From the NCBI GenBank assembly GCA_964575975.1, contig CAZNTU010000159.1, positions 1-12,813 on the forward strand: a DNA stretch of 12,813 bases. The letters run 5' to 3'. Below are positions 1 to 7,680 of this stretch, in pieces (the stretch's first letter is position 1; every line of letters begins with the position of its first letter). The position numbers and the translations under genes were made by a program. The notes under the pieces were generated by a model. That model searched no databases and had not been told where the DNA came from. It saw only the letters and a list, made by a program, of their open reading frames with translations. This DNA comes from G963674505 sp964575975. Lineage in GTDB: Bacteria; Desulfobacterota; Desulfobacteria; Desulfobacterales; SKZT01.

Positions 1-55
1 TTCCCACGTGAAACGTGGGAACGAGGCGGACGAGGCGGAAGCGTGGGAACGAGAT
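1..55. repeat. REP-like palindromic repeat, possibly cut by window edge
   Basis: A hairpin is visible at 1-21: arms TTCCCACGT (1-9) and ACGTGGGAA (13-21) are perfect complements around a GAA loop. The second arm continues as CGTGGGAACGAG (14-25), and the same 12 bases recur at 42-53. Short G+C-rich palindromes of this TTCCCACG/CGTGGGAA type are widespread intergenic repeats in several bacterial phyla (general knowledge; no search was run). More of the unit may lie upstream of base 1. Confidence 0.6.
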
Positions 56-300
56 GGCGAACGGACGGCCGAAGTGAAAACATAGCCAGCCGGTCGCTTT
101 GACAGCGCATGTTGTCGAAACCAAAATGAGAATTGCCGTTTCAACCTTGACGAACTTTAATACAGCAGGATAAAAACTCGGCGGCAACGAGAATTTGAAA
201 ATTCTCTTTTTCGATTTAGAATTTTCATGGCATCGCGTTTCGTCGTTTCCTGTCGAAAACGCCTTGTCGGAACCGCCTAATGTGACGCAAAGGAAAAATC
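56..300 (+). promoter_or_regulatory. Leader and candidate promoter of the radical SAM gene
   Basis: No gene is supported here. A candidate sigma70-type promoter is TTGACG at 147-152, 16 bases, then GATAAA at 169-174. Downstream, GAGAATTT (189-196) can pair with AAATTCTC (199-206), followed by five T (207-211), which looks like a weak terminator. The overlapping GAAAATTCT (197-205) can instead pair with AGAATTTTC (218-226). The two hairpins exclude each other, as in an attenuator, but both are A+T-rich and weak. The ribosome binding site AAAGGA lies at 289-294, six bases before the ATG at 301. Confidence 0.35.
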
Positions 301-1584
301 ATGGAATTCGGACGAGCAAGGGACCTTTTTATCGCGGTCGAGAAACAAGGACCCAAAAAAATCGCCAAGGCCAGTTTCCCTCTTCGGTACGGGAAATACT
401 CGGAGATTAAAACCTCCGAATATGAATTCGTGTTCAATCTTAACGGAGAAATAAAGTTCATCCGGGGACTCGGCGCAGACTGGCCCCACCCGGCGGAACA
501 GCTAAAGAGGACGGACGGAAACGATTGGGTGTACTACTCGGTCGGAGATTTCAGCGGGGAGAAAGGCGTCGTTTCCTGGCTCGGGGAATATTACCTGCCC
601 TGCCTTCCATATCCGAGCAATTCGATCTGGGAGGTCGATTATTTTTCCAACCCGCGGATAATGAACGCTTTTGCCGCATGGTCCCAGTTGTACGGGGATC
701 TATACATGGCAATGGCGCAGGGCTCCCGGTACCACGCAAAATTCAGGGAACTGATCGAAACCGTATTGGCCAGCCACGACGGAAAAATGCGAGAACGTTC
801 GCAAACGCTGAACGAAATCATCGGAGGACGATTGTCGGTCCTTCCTCCGGACGCCAGGCACGTGGATTACGAGATTGTCCCGCTGAATATCGCCGACGGC
901 TGCTTGTACCACTGCGAATTTTGCTGCGTCAAATCGGAGAGTCGGTTTCGCGCCCGCCCGCGTGCCGACGTGGTCGAACAAATTCGGCGGCTGAAAGAAT
1001 TTTACGGTCGCAACCTGGAAAATTACAACGCCCTGTTCCTGGGCAACCACGACGCGCTTGCTTCCGGAAAAGACCACGTTCTTTCGTCCGCGTCCGAAGC
1101 ATGTCTGGAATTGGGTTTCGACCAACGCCATGCAAATCCGGCTTTTCTTCTCATGTTCGGAAGCGTTCATTCCCTGCTCAAGGCCGACAGCGATTTTTTC
1201 GACCGCCTCGACCGGCTTCCGTTCCGCACCTATATCAATGTCGGGTTGGAATCCATCGACGAGCCTACTCTGCAAATGGTCGGCAAGCCATTGAAAGAAC
1301 CGGAAGTGCGCGAAGCGTTCGAAAAGATGCTCGGTATCAACGCCGAATATGAAAACATCGAAATCACGGGCAATTTTCTGCTCGGGGACCAATTGTCGTC
1401 CGAGCACTACCGTAAGCTTGCCGAGTTGCTTCGAGACGCTCCCGTTTCATCGAAAGGGAAAGGGGCCATCTACATGTCGCCTTTGAAGGACAGTCCGAAA
1501 AAGCGCGAACTCCTACCCGTTTTTTACGAATTGAAAAATCGGAGCCGCGTTCCCGTTTACGCGTACTTGATTCAACGGTTGTAA
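301..1584 (+). CDS. Radical SAM protein of unknown function
   Basis: 427 residues. The sequence 'DGCLYHCEFCC' gives a CX3CX2C motif (Cys201, Cys205, Cys208), the signature that binds the [4Fe-4S] cluster cleaving S-adenosylmethionine. A further Cys209 follows directly. 'NVGLESID' (313-320) fits the conserved G-x-E-S strand of radical SAM barrels, and 'ITGNFLLGD' (355-363) looks like a later barrel strand. The barrel occupies roughly 190-400. The ~190 residues before it match no domain I recognise and are rich in aromatic residues. There is no signal peptide or membrane segment, so it is probably cytosolic. The ATG at 301 is the first start after an in-frame stop at 283-285 and has AAAGGA six bases upstream. 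It is transcribed alone, convergent with the antiporter operon (40 bases between stop codons). Its substrate cannot be told from the sequence. It could belong to the Elp3/MiaB/NifB-type superfamily in the broad sense only. Confidence 0.88.
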   Translation: MEFGRARDLFIAVEKQGPKKIAKASFPLRYGKYSEIKTSEYEFVFNLNGEIKFIRGLGADWPHPAEQLKRTDGNDWVYYSVGDFSGEKGVVSWLGEYYLPCLPYPSNSIWEVDYFSNPRIMNAFAAWSQLYGDLYMAMAQGSRYHAKFRELIETVLASHDGKMRERSQTLNEIIGGRLSVLPPDARHVDYEIVPLNIADGCLYHCEFCCVKSESRFRARPRADVVEQIRRLKEFYGRNLENYNALFLGNHDALASGKDHVLSSASEACLELGFDQRHANPAFLLMFGSVHSLLKADSDFFDRLDRLPFRTYINVGLESIDEPTLQMVGKPLKEPEVREAFEKMLGINAEYENIEITGNFLLGDQLSSEHYRKLAELLRDAPVSSKGKGAIYMSPLKDSPKKRELLPVFYELKNRSRVPVYAYLIQRL

Positions 1585-1624
1585 TGAAAGGAGGCGGGAT
1601 TTCAGGAGCATACGGCTGCCGACA

Positions 1625-3394
1625 CTATCCAAAGGCAAGCCAAAAGAACGAGGCTCCGGCAACAAGGACAGCGGCCCCTCCGAATCTCCAAACCGCGAGG
1701 CTGCTCTCGGCTCGGCCCATACCGTTCGCAACGCGCTTTGCGGCAAGACGCAACCGAACCAGTCCCGCATTCGTCAAAGCGGCCAAAACCGCGGAAATCC
1801 GCCCCCCTGCGACAGCGACACAGCGGGACATGCATGTCGATATTCGCCAAAGCGCAAAATAAATATCGCCGGGCGGGACATGCCACTCGCCCGGCAACAG
1901 GCGGCCGATCCTTTTTCCCGCCAAATACAGCACAACACCGATAACGACGGGCCACAAGCCTTTCATCCAGTATTCCGTCTTTTTCCAAACCGCGACGCTT
2001 GCCGGGAATCGCCCGACCGCAAGATGCCACGCGAAAACGCAGACCAAGGAAAGCAGCAGGAGCCACGGCGCGTAAATGACCCGCGACGTCGTATGAACCT
2101 CGTCGTGCCGGAGTTTTCCTACCAGATCGAGGAACCTCGCCATGAGCAGGGTCGTGCCGACTGCGGCGACTGTCAGAAGGGCGAGCACCAAGTCCACGTG
2201 AACAGGCGCTGCCGCCTCGACGGCATCCGCGAGGACCAGCTTGGCCGCCATTCCGCTGGTCGCCGGCGCCCCCGATAGAGCGAGAGCCGCAATGCCCGTC
2301 CCGCCCCAGAATACCCATGCCTCCAACCTCCCGACCGGCCTTGTCGTTTTAATTCCGACGGAGAGAAACAGCATGCATTTGGCCAACGCGTGGTGGGCCG
2401 CGTAAACGATCACCACCCAAAGCATTGCATCCCAAGCGTCCAGACGGGCGAGACCCACGCCGAATACCGTGGCGATCAATCCCATTTGACTGACGCTGGA
2501 ATAGGCAAGCACTGCCTTCGCCTGTCGCTGGACCGAACCGATCAGCGCCGCCGCCAAGGCTCCGGTCAACCCCAACGCCGCCATGGCCGTCCCAATGCCG
2601 TCCATCGCCGCGATTCCCAGCGGCAAAAAGTTGATCCATCCGATCAACCCCGCCTTGATCATGCTTCCGCTCAGCACGGCGCTCGCGGAAGTCGGCGCGA
2701 CCGGATGGGCCATGGGCAGCCACATGTGCAGGCCCAGGAGCCCGGCCTTCACCCCGAATCCGCCGACGAACAGAACCGTCGCCATCGGTTCCGCCCGCAC
2801 AAGCATGTCGAACGACAGAATAAGAGGATCGCCTTTTCCGATGATCGGAAACGCCACGAGCGACAAACCGGCGTACTGAAGCATTTCTCCCAGCACGGCC
2901 ATGGCGAGATAGACGCGCCCTGCCCGCATCGATTCCGGTTCGCGGTCGTGGACTACCAGTCCGTAGGACATGAAGCTCATGAGGGCGAAAAAGGCGAGAA
3001 ACAGAACCGGATCGCCCGCCATTATCAAGCCGAAGTTCCCGGCCATCGATCCGGAAAAGAAAAAGACATAGAGGCCGCGCCGTTCGTCATGGGCAAGATA
3101 ATATGCTCCGAACCACGCCGCGGCGAACCAGAGCACGGACGTGACGAAAAGCCAGACCGAGACGGTACCCCCGGTCGCAAAGCGCGAACCCAGCATAAAG
3201 CCGGGCAGTTCGATCATTGCCGGCGTGCCGACGGAAAGGGCAAGGGCAGGCAGCGCCGCGACCGGAGCGACTTTGAGCGCCCAGCCGGCTGCGGAACGGA
3301 AAAGCCCCAAAAATCCGACAAACATCGGAAATAAAATCGCGGTCGCGAGCAGGATTGCTCCGAAAGCGCCAGGGGCGTGGACAAGTTCCGGCAT
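1625..3394 (-). CDS. NuoL/HyfB-like antiporter subunit (third MrpD-type paralogue)
   Basis: 589 residues, highly hydrophobic, about 14-16 membrane helices. It is a proton-conducting subunit of the NuoL/M/N-MrpA/D family in the inner membrane, last gene of the operon. The family signature is clear: Lys216 in 'GFGVKAG', His223 and His230 in 'LHMWLPMAHPVAPTSASAVLSG', Lys247 in 'MIKAG', and Lys339 in 'HHALAKCMLF'. Two oddities stand out. The helix-5 glutamate conserved in this family is replaced by alanine (Ala137 in 'FFALMSFMSYGL'), while a glutamate sits one helix later (Glu170, 'VLGEMLQYAG'). After about residue 510 there is an extra stretch with an amphipathic-looking helix and a last membrane helix (~570-589), recalling the lateral helix of NuoL/MrpA. 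The ATG (3394-3392) overlaps the previous stop as TGATG. Longer in-frame readings to 3514 would run into the preceding gene and are rejected. It ends 40 bases from the convergent radical SAM stop. Confidence 0.9.
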   Translation of the reverse strand: MPELVHAPGAFGAILLATAILFPMFVGFLGLFRSAAGWALKVAPVAALPALALSVGTPAMIELPGFMLGSRFATGGTVSVWLFVTSVLWFAAAWFGAYYLAHDERRGLYVFFFSGSMAGNFGLIMAGDPVLFLAFFALMSFMSYGLVVHDREPESMRAGRVYLAMAVLGEMLQYAGLSLVAFPIIGKGDPLILSFDMLVRAEPMATVLFVGGFGVKAGLLGLHMWLPMAHPVAPTSASAVLSGSMIKAGLIGWINFLPLGIAAMDGIGTAMAALGLTGALAAALIGSVQRQAKAVLAYSSVSQMGLIATVFGVGLARLDAWDAMLWVVIVYAAHHALAKCMLFLSVGIKTTRPVGRLEAWVFWGGTGIAALALSGAPATSGMAAKLVLADAVEAAAPVHVDLVLALLTVAAVGTTLLMARFLDLVGKLRHDEVHTTSRVIYAPWLLLLSLVCVFAWHLAVGRFPASVAVWKKTEYWMKGLWPVVIGVVLYLAGKRIGRLLPGEWHVPPGDIYFALWRISTCMSRCVAVAGGRISAVLAALTNAGLVRLRLAAKRVANGMGRAESSLAVWRFGGAAVLVAGASFFWLAFG

Positions 3395-4881
3395 CAGTAT
3401 TCCCTCCCGGCAATGAGAACGACCCATCCGAGCGGACTGAACGTCGAACCGGCGAACACGCCGGCCCAAACGGTCAACAGGGCGGTGACCACCGGTGGCA
3501 GCAGCAGCCACCATGTCGTTTCGAGACGCCCTGCCCTTCCGCTATCGTCCCATTCCCCTTCGGGCTTCTCGAACCAGGCCAAACGAAGGATCGGCAAAAA
3601 GTAGGCCGCGTTCAAAAGACTGCTGGCCACCAGCACCCAAATCACCCACGGACTTCCAGAAATGATGGCCCCCAGCCCGAGATTCCACTTGCTGATAAAA
3701 CCCGCCATGGGCGGAACTCCGATCATGCCCAGCGCCGCAATGGAAAACGCGCCCATGGTCAGCGGCATCCGCCGCCCCGCTCCCTTCAACTCGCTTATAT
3801 TTTTTATGTGCAGGGTCTTGTCCACGTTCCCCGCGCAGAAAAACATGGTGATCTTCATGATGCCCTGGTGGACGAGATGCACGAGTCCCCCGATGGTGCC
3901 GACCGGTCCGAACAGGGTGATTCCCAGCAGGATGTACGACACTTGGCTGACCGTCGAATACGCCAATCTCCTCTTGAAGTTGTCCTGAAACAGGGCGAGG
4001 CACGACCCGTATAAGATCGTAACGCACGAAAGGACCATAAACCCCTTCAGCAAATCCAGCTCGTCGCAAATGGCGACTCCGTACACGTCGTAGACGACCC
4101 GCACCATGCCGAAAGCCCCGGCCTTGACTACGGCGACCGCGTGCAGCAGGGCGCTCACGGGCGCGGGGGCCACCATGGCCTTGGGAAGCCATCCGTGAAA
4201 AGGAAACACTGCGGCCTTTACGCCAAGGCCCGTCATCAGAAGCACGAAAATTACAGTCAGGGTCGCTTCGTTGCCGGGTTTCACGTTCCTTAAAAAACCC
4301 GTCTCGGTGAACTCGAAAGGCCCTGCAAGAGCGTACAGCCATACCATGCCGGCAAGCAAAAGCGCGCTCCCGCCAAGCGTGTAGACCAAATACGTGCGCC
4401 CCGCCCTCATCGACTCGTCCGTGCCCCGATGCACTACCAGCGGATAGGTCGTCAGAGTCAGCATTTCGTAGAAGAGGAAAAACGTCACAAGGTTTCCGGC
4501 CAGCGAAACGCCCATGGTCGCGGTTACGCAGAAACTGAAATAGCCGAAGAATCGCCGGAGGCTCCGGGTTCCCTCCAGGTAGCCGACGGCGTAGACGGTC
4601 GTGACAAGCCAGAGAGCCGCGGAAAGGGACGAGAACAGGATTGTCATGGCGTCGGCGCGCAAAACGAGATCCATGCTCGGCAGAAACGGGAACCGCGTCT
4701 CGTAGCTCCGCCCGTAGTACACTCCCAGCAGCATGGCGCCGACAAGCAGAATCTTGATCACCGCGCCCGCCATGTTGAGAAACGTCCTCAAGCGCACTTG
4801 TTCCTCCCGCAGCATCAGGATAAGAACTCCGGTCACGAAGGAGGAAAGAAGGACGTAAATCGGAAGGAAATAATCGGTCAT
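3394..4881 (-). CDS. mrpD: MrpD/MbhH-type antiporter subunit (second paralogue)
   Basis: 495 residues, about 14 membrane helices, NuoM/MrpD/MbhH family. It should carry protons (and take part in sodium exchange) within the Mrp-type complex. All canonical charged residues are present: Glu139 in 'FFLFYEMLTLTTYPLV' (helix 5), Lys222 in 'GLGVKAAVFPFHGWLP', His229, Lys253 in 'VVKAGAFG', Lys343 in 'HQGIMKITMFF', and Lys399 in 'GFISKWNLG'. The run 'PKAMVAPAPVSALLHAVAV' is close to textbook MrpD/MbhH. The start is the ATG at 4881-4879, which forms an ATGA overlap with the stop of the preceding subunit. A much longer open frame reaches 6195, but its extra sequence is the shadow of the upstream gene. 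It is the most MrpD-like of the three paralogues, so the symbol fits it best. Confidence 0.92.
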   Translation of the reverse strand: MTDYFLPIYVLLSSFVTGVLILMLREEQVRLRTFLNMAGAVIKILLVGAMLLGVYYGRSYETRFPFLPSMDLVLRADAMTILFSSLSAALWLVTTVYAVGYLEGTRSLRRFFGYFSFCVTATMGVSLAGNLVTFFLFYEMLTLTTYPLVVHRGTDESMRAGRTYLVYTLGGSALLLAGMVWLYALAGPFEFTETGFLRNVKPGNEATLTVIFVLLMTGLGVKAAVFPFHGWLPKAMVAPAPVSALLHAVAVVKAGAFGMVRVVYDVYGVAICDELDLLKGFMVLSCVTILYGSCLALFQDNFKRRLAYSTVSQVSYILLGITLFGPVGTIGGLVHLVHQGIMKITMFFCAGNVDKTLHIKNISELKGAGRRMPLTMGAFSIAALGMIGVPPMAGFISKWNLGLGAIISGSPWVIWVLVASSLLNAAYFLPILRLAWFEKPEGEWDDSGRAGRLETTWWLLLPPVVTALLTVWAGVFAGSTFSPLGWVVLIAGREY

Positions 4882-6392
4882 CGCGAGGTCCCCGTAAAAT
4901 AGGATTCCAGGTCTGGCGGCGCTCCCTGGGTCAATACCGAGAAGACGGGAAGGGAGGACAACCCGAAAACGACCGATAAAATCGCCAGCAAGAGGACCAT
5001 CCATTCCATTATGCGGGGAGGCGCGTGGAAATCGGCGGGATTCCCGTCGCTCATGAGCTGGCGGAAGACGCGCAGAAGATACCCGACGGCGGCAAGCCCT
5101 CCGGCGATAATCACCAAAGCCAAATCCCAGCGGCCCGTTTTCATCGCCACGGTCAACATCAGCCACTTGGCCAAGAACCCCGCGCCCGGCGGGACTCCCA
5201 TCAAACTTACGCCGGCCAGCGCCATCCCGGTCACCGTCATCGGTATCCGGTCGCCAAGCCCTTTCAGCGACTCCAGCCCATCGTCGCCGCACGCATGAAT
5301 CACGACTCCCGCCGCCAGAAACAGCGACGCCTTGGCCAACCCATGGGACAACGCGTGATAGACGCCCCCCGCCCACACGCGGCCGGCCCAGTCTCCACCG
5401 ATTCGAAAGCTTTCGAACATGAGCGGAAAAATCACGAACAGGTAGCCGACCTGCGCCACGGTCGAATAGGCGACGACCAGCTTGAGACGCTGCTGTCGCA
5501 GGGCGAGGAAGGAACCCCAGAAGATCGCGGCGGCGCCCAGAAGGCCAAATCCTTCGGCGAAAGATTGTATCGGCGCGTGCGGAAACAGGTCCGTCGTCAG
5601 CCGTAGGAGAATGTAAAACCCGCTTTTCACCACCAAAGCGGACAAGACGGCGCTCACCGGCGACGGCGCGGACGAATGGGCGGGCGGAAGCCAGAAATGA
5701 AGCGGGAAAAGGGCCGACTTTACGCAAAGGCCCAGGACCATGAGCGCGAACGCGAACAGCGTGTGCTCCTCGGGTTCCACGACCCGGCGCAAGGTTTCCA
5801 CGTCCAATGCTCCGTAAGCGGCGTAAAGAATCGCAACCCCGGCCAAGTAGAAAAGCGACGCGCAAATGGCGAGCAGAAGGTAGCGCATCGCGGAGCGCAA
5901 CGCGTCCGACGACCCCGACAGAGTAATCAAAGCGACTGCGGAAAGACCGGACAACTCGAGCGTCACATACCAGTTGAACACGTCGCGGGAAAGAAACAGC
6001 GCGTAAAGCGCCCCCCACAGGACCATCCACAACGGCCAGAAATAGCGCGCGCCGTCCTGCTTCTTCCCCCGCATGCTCCCGTGGAAATAGGACAGGCTGT
6101 AGACGCTCACGGCGCCGCCAACCAGCGTGTTGAGCAAGATCATGACGCAAGCGAGCCCGTCCACGCGCCAGACGATCCCCAGCGGAGCGCCCCACGCGCC
6201 TATGGCATGATCGTACGCGCCGTCGGAGACGACGCGAAACAGAACCAGACCCGTAACCAGCGCGGTCAGCGAAACGACCGCCGAGACTGCGGTCGTCCTT
6301 CCCCGGTTTCCGAAGACGAACAAAAAAACGGCGGCCAGCGCGGGCGACATAACGAGAAGGCTTTCGGGACGACCCGACAGCAAGTCAGTCAT
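4878..6392 (-). CDS. NuoN/MrpD-type antiporter subunit (first paralogue)
   Basis: 504 residues, about 14 membrane helices, proton-conducting subunit of the NuoL/M/N-MrpA/D family. Key residues are Glu146 in 'NWYVTLELSGLSAVALI' (helix 5), Lys225 in 'GLCVKSALFPLHFWLPPAHS', His232, Lys256 in 'LVVKSGFYI', Lys354 in 'SHGLAKASLFL', and Lys409 in 'GFLAKWLML'. It therefore looks fully competent for proton translocation. The start chosen is the ATG at 6392-6390 ('MTDLLSG'), overlapping the mrpC stop by eight bases. The frame stays open to 6461, but that would extend into mrpC and adds a basic, non-family N-terminus. It ends in an ATGA overlap with the next subunit. MrpD and MrpA N-terminal domains are homologous, so which role this one takes cannot be settled by eye. 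Confidence 0.91.
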   Translation of the reverse strand: MTDLLSGRPESLLVMSPALAAVFLFVFGNRGRTTAVSAVVSLTALVTGLVLFRVVSDGAYDHAIGAWGAPLGIVWRVDGLACVMILLNTLVGGAVSVYSLSYFHGSMRGKKQDGARYFWPLWMVLWGALYALFLSRDVFNWYVTLELSGLSAVALITLSGSSDALRSAMRYLLLAICASLFYLAGVAILYAAYGALDVETLRRVVEPEEHTLFAFALMVLGLCVKSALFPLHFWLPPAHSSAPSPVSAVLSALVVKSGFYILLRLTTDLFPHAPIQSFAEGFGLLGAAAIFWGSFLALRQQRLKLVVAYSTVAQVGYLFVIFPLMFESFRIGGDWAGRVWAGGVYHALSHGLAKASLFLAAGVVIHACGDDGLESLKGLGDRIPMTVTGMALAGVSLMGVPPGAGFLAKWLMLTVAMKTGRWDLALVIIAGGLAAVGYLLRVFRQLMSDGNPADFHAPPRIMEWMVLLLAILSVVFGLSSLPVFSVLTQGAPPDLESYFTGTSR

Positions 6393-6690
6393 CGGAGTCC
6401 TCTTCCTCCAGCGTGACGCGGCCGGTCTTTCGATGCAGCTTGGAAGCCAGCGCGATGCCATAGGCGGTCGCGGAGACCGAAATGACGATCCCGGTCAGCG
6501 CCATGGCGTGGGGGACCGGGTCCGGGATCGGTCCGCGAGCGGCGAATGCCACGAGCATGAGAAAAATCCCGGCGGCGGAGATGTTCAGCCCCAGCAGCTT
6601 CTTCAGAAGGTGCGGTTGCGCGAAAAAACCGTACAGGCCGGTCGCGAACACGACCGCTGCGGCGGCCAAATAGAGATGAAGGGTTGTCAC
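6385..6690 (-). CDS. mrpC: MrpC/MnhC (NuoK-like) subunit
   Basis: 101 residues with three membrane helices (about 4-24, 30-50, 61-84) and an acidic tail. This is the NuoK-like subunit of Mrp antiporters (MnhC/MbhG), an inner-membrane part that links the antiporter subunits. Typical family features are 'GLYGFFAQPHLLKKLLGLNISAAGIFLMLVA' near the N-terminus (residues 18-48) and 'DPVPHAMALTGIVISVSATAYGIALA' (57-82), which resembles the family's DP(L)PQALVLTAIVI motif, here with His for Gln. The start is GTG (6690-6688), sharing GTGA with the stop of the mrpB gene. It overlaps the next gene by eight bases. No part is missing compared with the usual ~110 residues. Confidence 0.92.
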   Translation of the reverse strand: MTTLHLYLAAAAVVFATGLYGFFAQPHLLKKLLGLNISAAGIFLMLVAFAARGPIPDPVPHAMALTGIVISVSATAYGIALASKLHRKTGRVTLEEEDSDD

Positions 6691-7388
6691 GTAGCGACAT
6701 CCTCTTCGTCGGCGGACTGCGGCGGAGCGGCGACGCCGGCGACGAGGGCGCAGATGGAGGTCCCGATGGAAACGCCGATGATCGTTTCGATCAAGAGAAT
6801 GATCGCGCCGGCGAAATCGCGCGGATATTCAAGGAGTGCTCCGCCGAAGAAGTGCGGCAGGACAGCCGCGAGCATGAAGACGAAAAAGCCGGCGCCCAAG
6901 GCGGAACGGACTCCCCAAGCGCGGGACAGAGGCAAAGGAACGACGCCGGAGCCGATCAGGATCACCCCGGCCGCCCCCAGGACCGTCCCCGCCTGAAAAG
7001 CGCCGCCCGGGCGGTAGGCCCCGACCCAGACCATGTACCCCGCCACGATGATCGCGGTCGGCGTCAGGATGCCGATGGAGACCCGCAAGACAGGATTGAT
7101 AGACGACGGCTCGATCAACTTCCATGGAGAACGCGCGTCTCCGCCCAGCGACCACACCGCCAAAACGGCGAGGAGAAGCACGCCGATCTCGAGCATGGTG
7201 TCGTAGCCCCGAAAATTGAGAAGCACCGCAGTCAGCGGGTGCTTGACGCCGCTCTCTCCGACGCGTTCGTATACCGGTCCGGTCAAGGACGCCGTTCGGT
7301 CCATCAGGGGGAAAATTTGTACGGACATCGCCGCGGCAAAACCAATCATCGCGACGAAAAGAACGAGCCTGAATATCCTGCTCCGCAT
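6687..7388 (-). CDS. mrpB: MbhE-MrpB fusion subunit
   Basis: 233 residues. Residues 1-~85 resemble MbhE, the last piece of the MrpA C-terminus: one membrane helix, a periplasmic loop, then 'VLLNFRGYDTMLEIGVLLLAV' (about 55-75). From ~96 comes an MnhB/MrpB domain with four helices: 'SSINPVLRVSIGILTPTAI', then 'YRPGGAFQAGTVLGAAGVIL' (125-144), the family's PGGGFQAG motif. In archaeal Mbh these are two proteins (MbhE, MbhF). In classical Mrp the first part belongs to MrpA. Here they are fused. The ATG is four bases after the DUF4040 stop, and an AAGGA-type ribosome binding site lies inside the end of that gene. The stop forms GTGA with mrpC. Function is inferred from the complex: a membrane part needed for coupled sodium/proton transport, with Glu67 in the MbhE-like part a likely ion-path residue. 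Confidence 0.88.
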   Translation of the reverse strand: MRSRIFRLVLFVAMIGFAAAMSVQIFPLMDRTASLTGPVYERVGESGVKHPLTAVLLNFRGYDTMLEIGVLLLAVLAVWSLGGDARSPWKLIEPSSINPVLRVSIGILTPTAIIVAGYMVWVGAYRPGGAFQAGTVLGAAGVILIGSGVVPLPLSRAWGVRSALGAGFFVFMLAAVLPHFFGGALLEYPRDFAGAIILLIETIIGVSIGTSICALVAGVAAPPQSADEEDVAT

Positions 7389-7392
7389 CGAC

Positions 7393-7680
7393 TCAATCCT
7401 TCCCCTTCCTTTTTTGGTTTCTTTCCAGTCCCTTTTTGTTTCGTTCCAGAGAAGCCACGGCGAACAGCAGCATTGCGCCGGTCAGTCCCGCCCCCAGCGC
7501 GACTTCCGTAATCGCGATATCCGGCGCCCGCAGCCTCGCCCACGCAAGGGCCATGGTCAGCCCGAAAACCATGAACAGGACGACCGACCGGAAAAGATTC
7601 CGGGACAAAACCGACGCCGCCGCCAGTCCGGCCAGCGCGACGACCAGAAGCGCGTCGAGGACAATCAGGGCTTCGTTCAT
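7393..7680 (-). CDS. DUF4040/MbhD-type subunit (MrpA C-terminal piece)
   Basis: 95 residues with three membrane helices and a very basic tail (residues ~82-95, Lys/Arg-rich). The stretch 'RAPDIAITEVALGAGLTGAML' (51-71) is the hallmark of DUF4040/MbhD, equal to the first part of the MrpA C-terminal region ('APDVALTEAAVG...' type). In the Mbh and Mrp structures this region sits between the MrpD-type subunits and the small subunits. The glutamate in 'AITEVALG' is conserved in the family. The start is the ATG at 7680, giving an ATGA overlap with mrpG. The frame is open further upstream (to 7944), but that part is the shadow of mrpG. Its presence as a free-standing small protein shows the operon has no classical full-length MrpA. 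Confidence 0.9.
   Translation of the reverse strand: MNEALIVLDALLVVALAGLAAASVLSRNLFRSVVLFMVFGLTMALAWARLRAPDIAITEVALGAGLTGAMLLFAVASLERNKKGLERNQKRKGKD

Noticed and set aside
195..410. Small plus-strand frame (71 residues, TTG start) before the radical SAM gene
   Set aside because: It overlaps the start of the supported gene in another frame, has no ribosome binding site, and covers the hairpin region.
700..1407. Minus-strand open frame of 235 residues in the radical SAM gene
   Set aside because: No motifs; the plus strand has the CX3CX2C motif and a good ribosome binding site.
1584..1862. Small gene after the radical SAM stop, with AAAGGAGG nearby
   Set aside because: The SD-like sequence lies after, not before, the ATG, and the frame is antisense to the antiporter subunit.
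2390..3334. Long plus-strand open frame opposite the third antiporter subunit
   Set aside because: Its protein is rich in Arg, His, Gln and Pro with no family pattern. It is the antisense shadow of a clear membrane protein.
3394..6195. A 933-residue reading of the second antiporter subunit
   Set aside because: Only the part from 4881 is hydrophobic and family-like. The first ~440 residues are Arg-rich shadow of the upstream gene, and the ATGA overlap marks the real start.
5676..6416. Plus-strand open frame of 246 residues opposite the first antiporter subunit
   Set aside because: Same low-complexity, charged shadow composition, and the opposite strand is certain.
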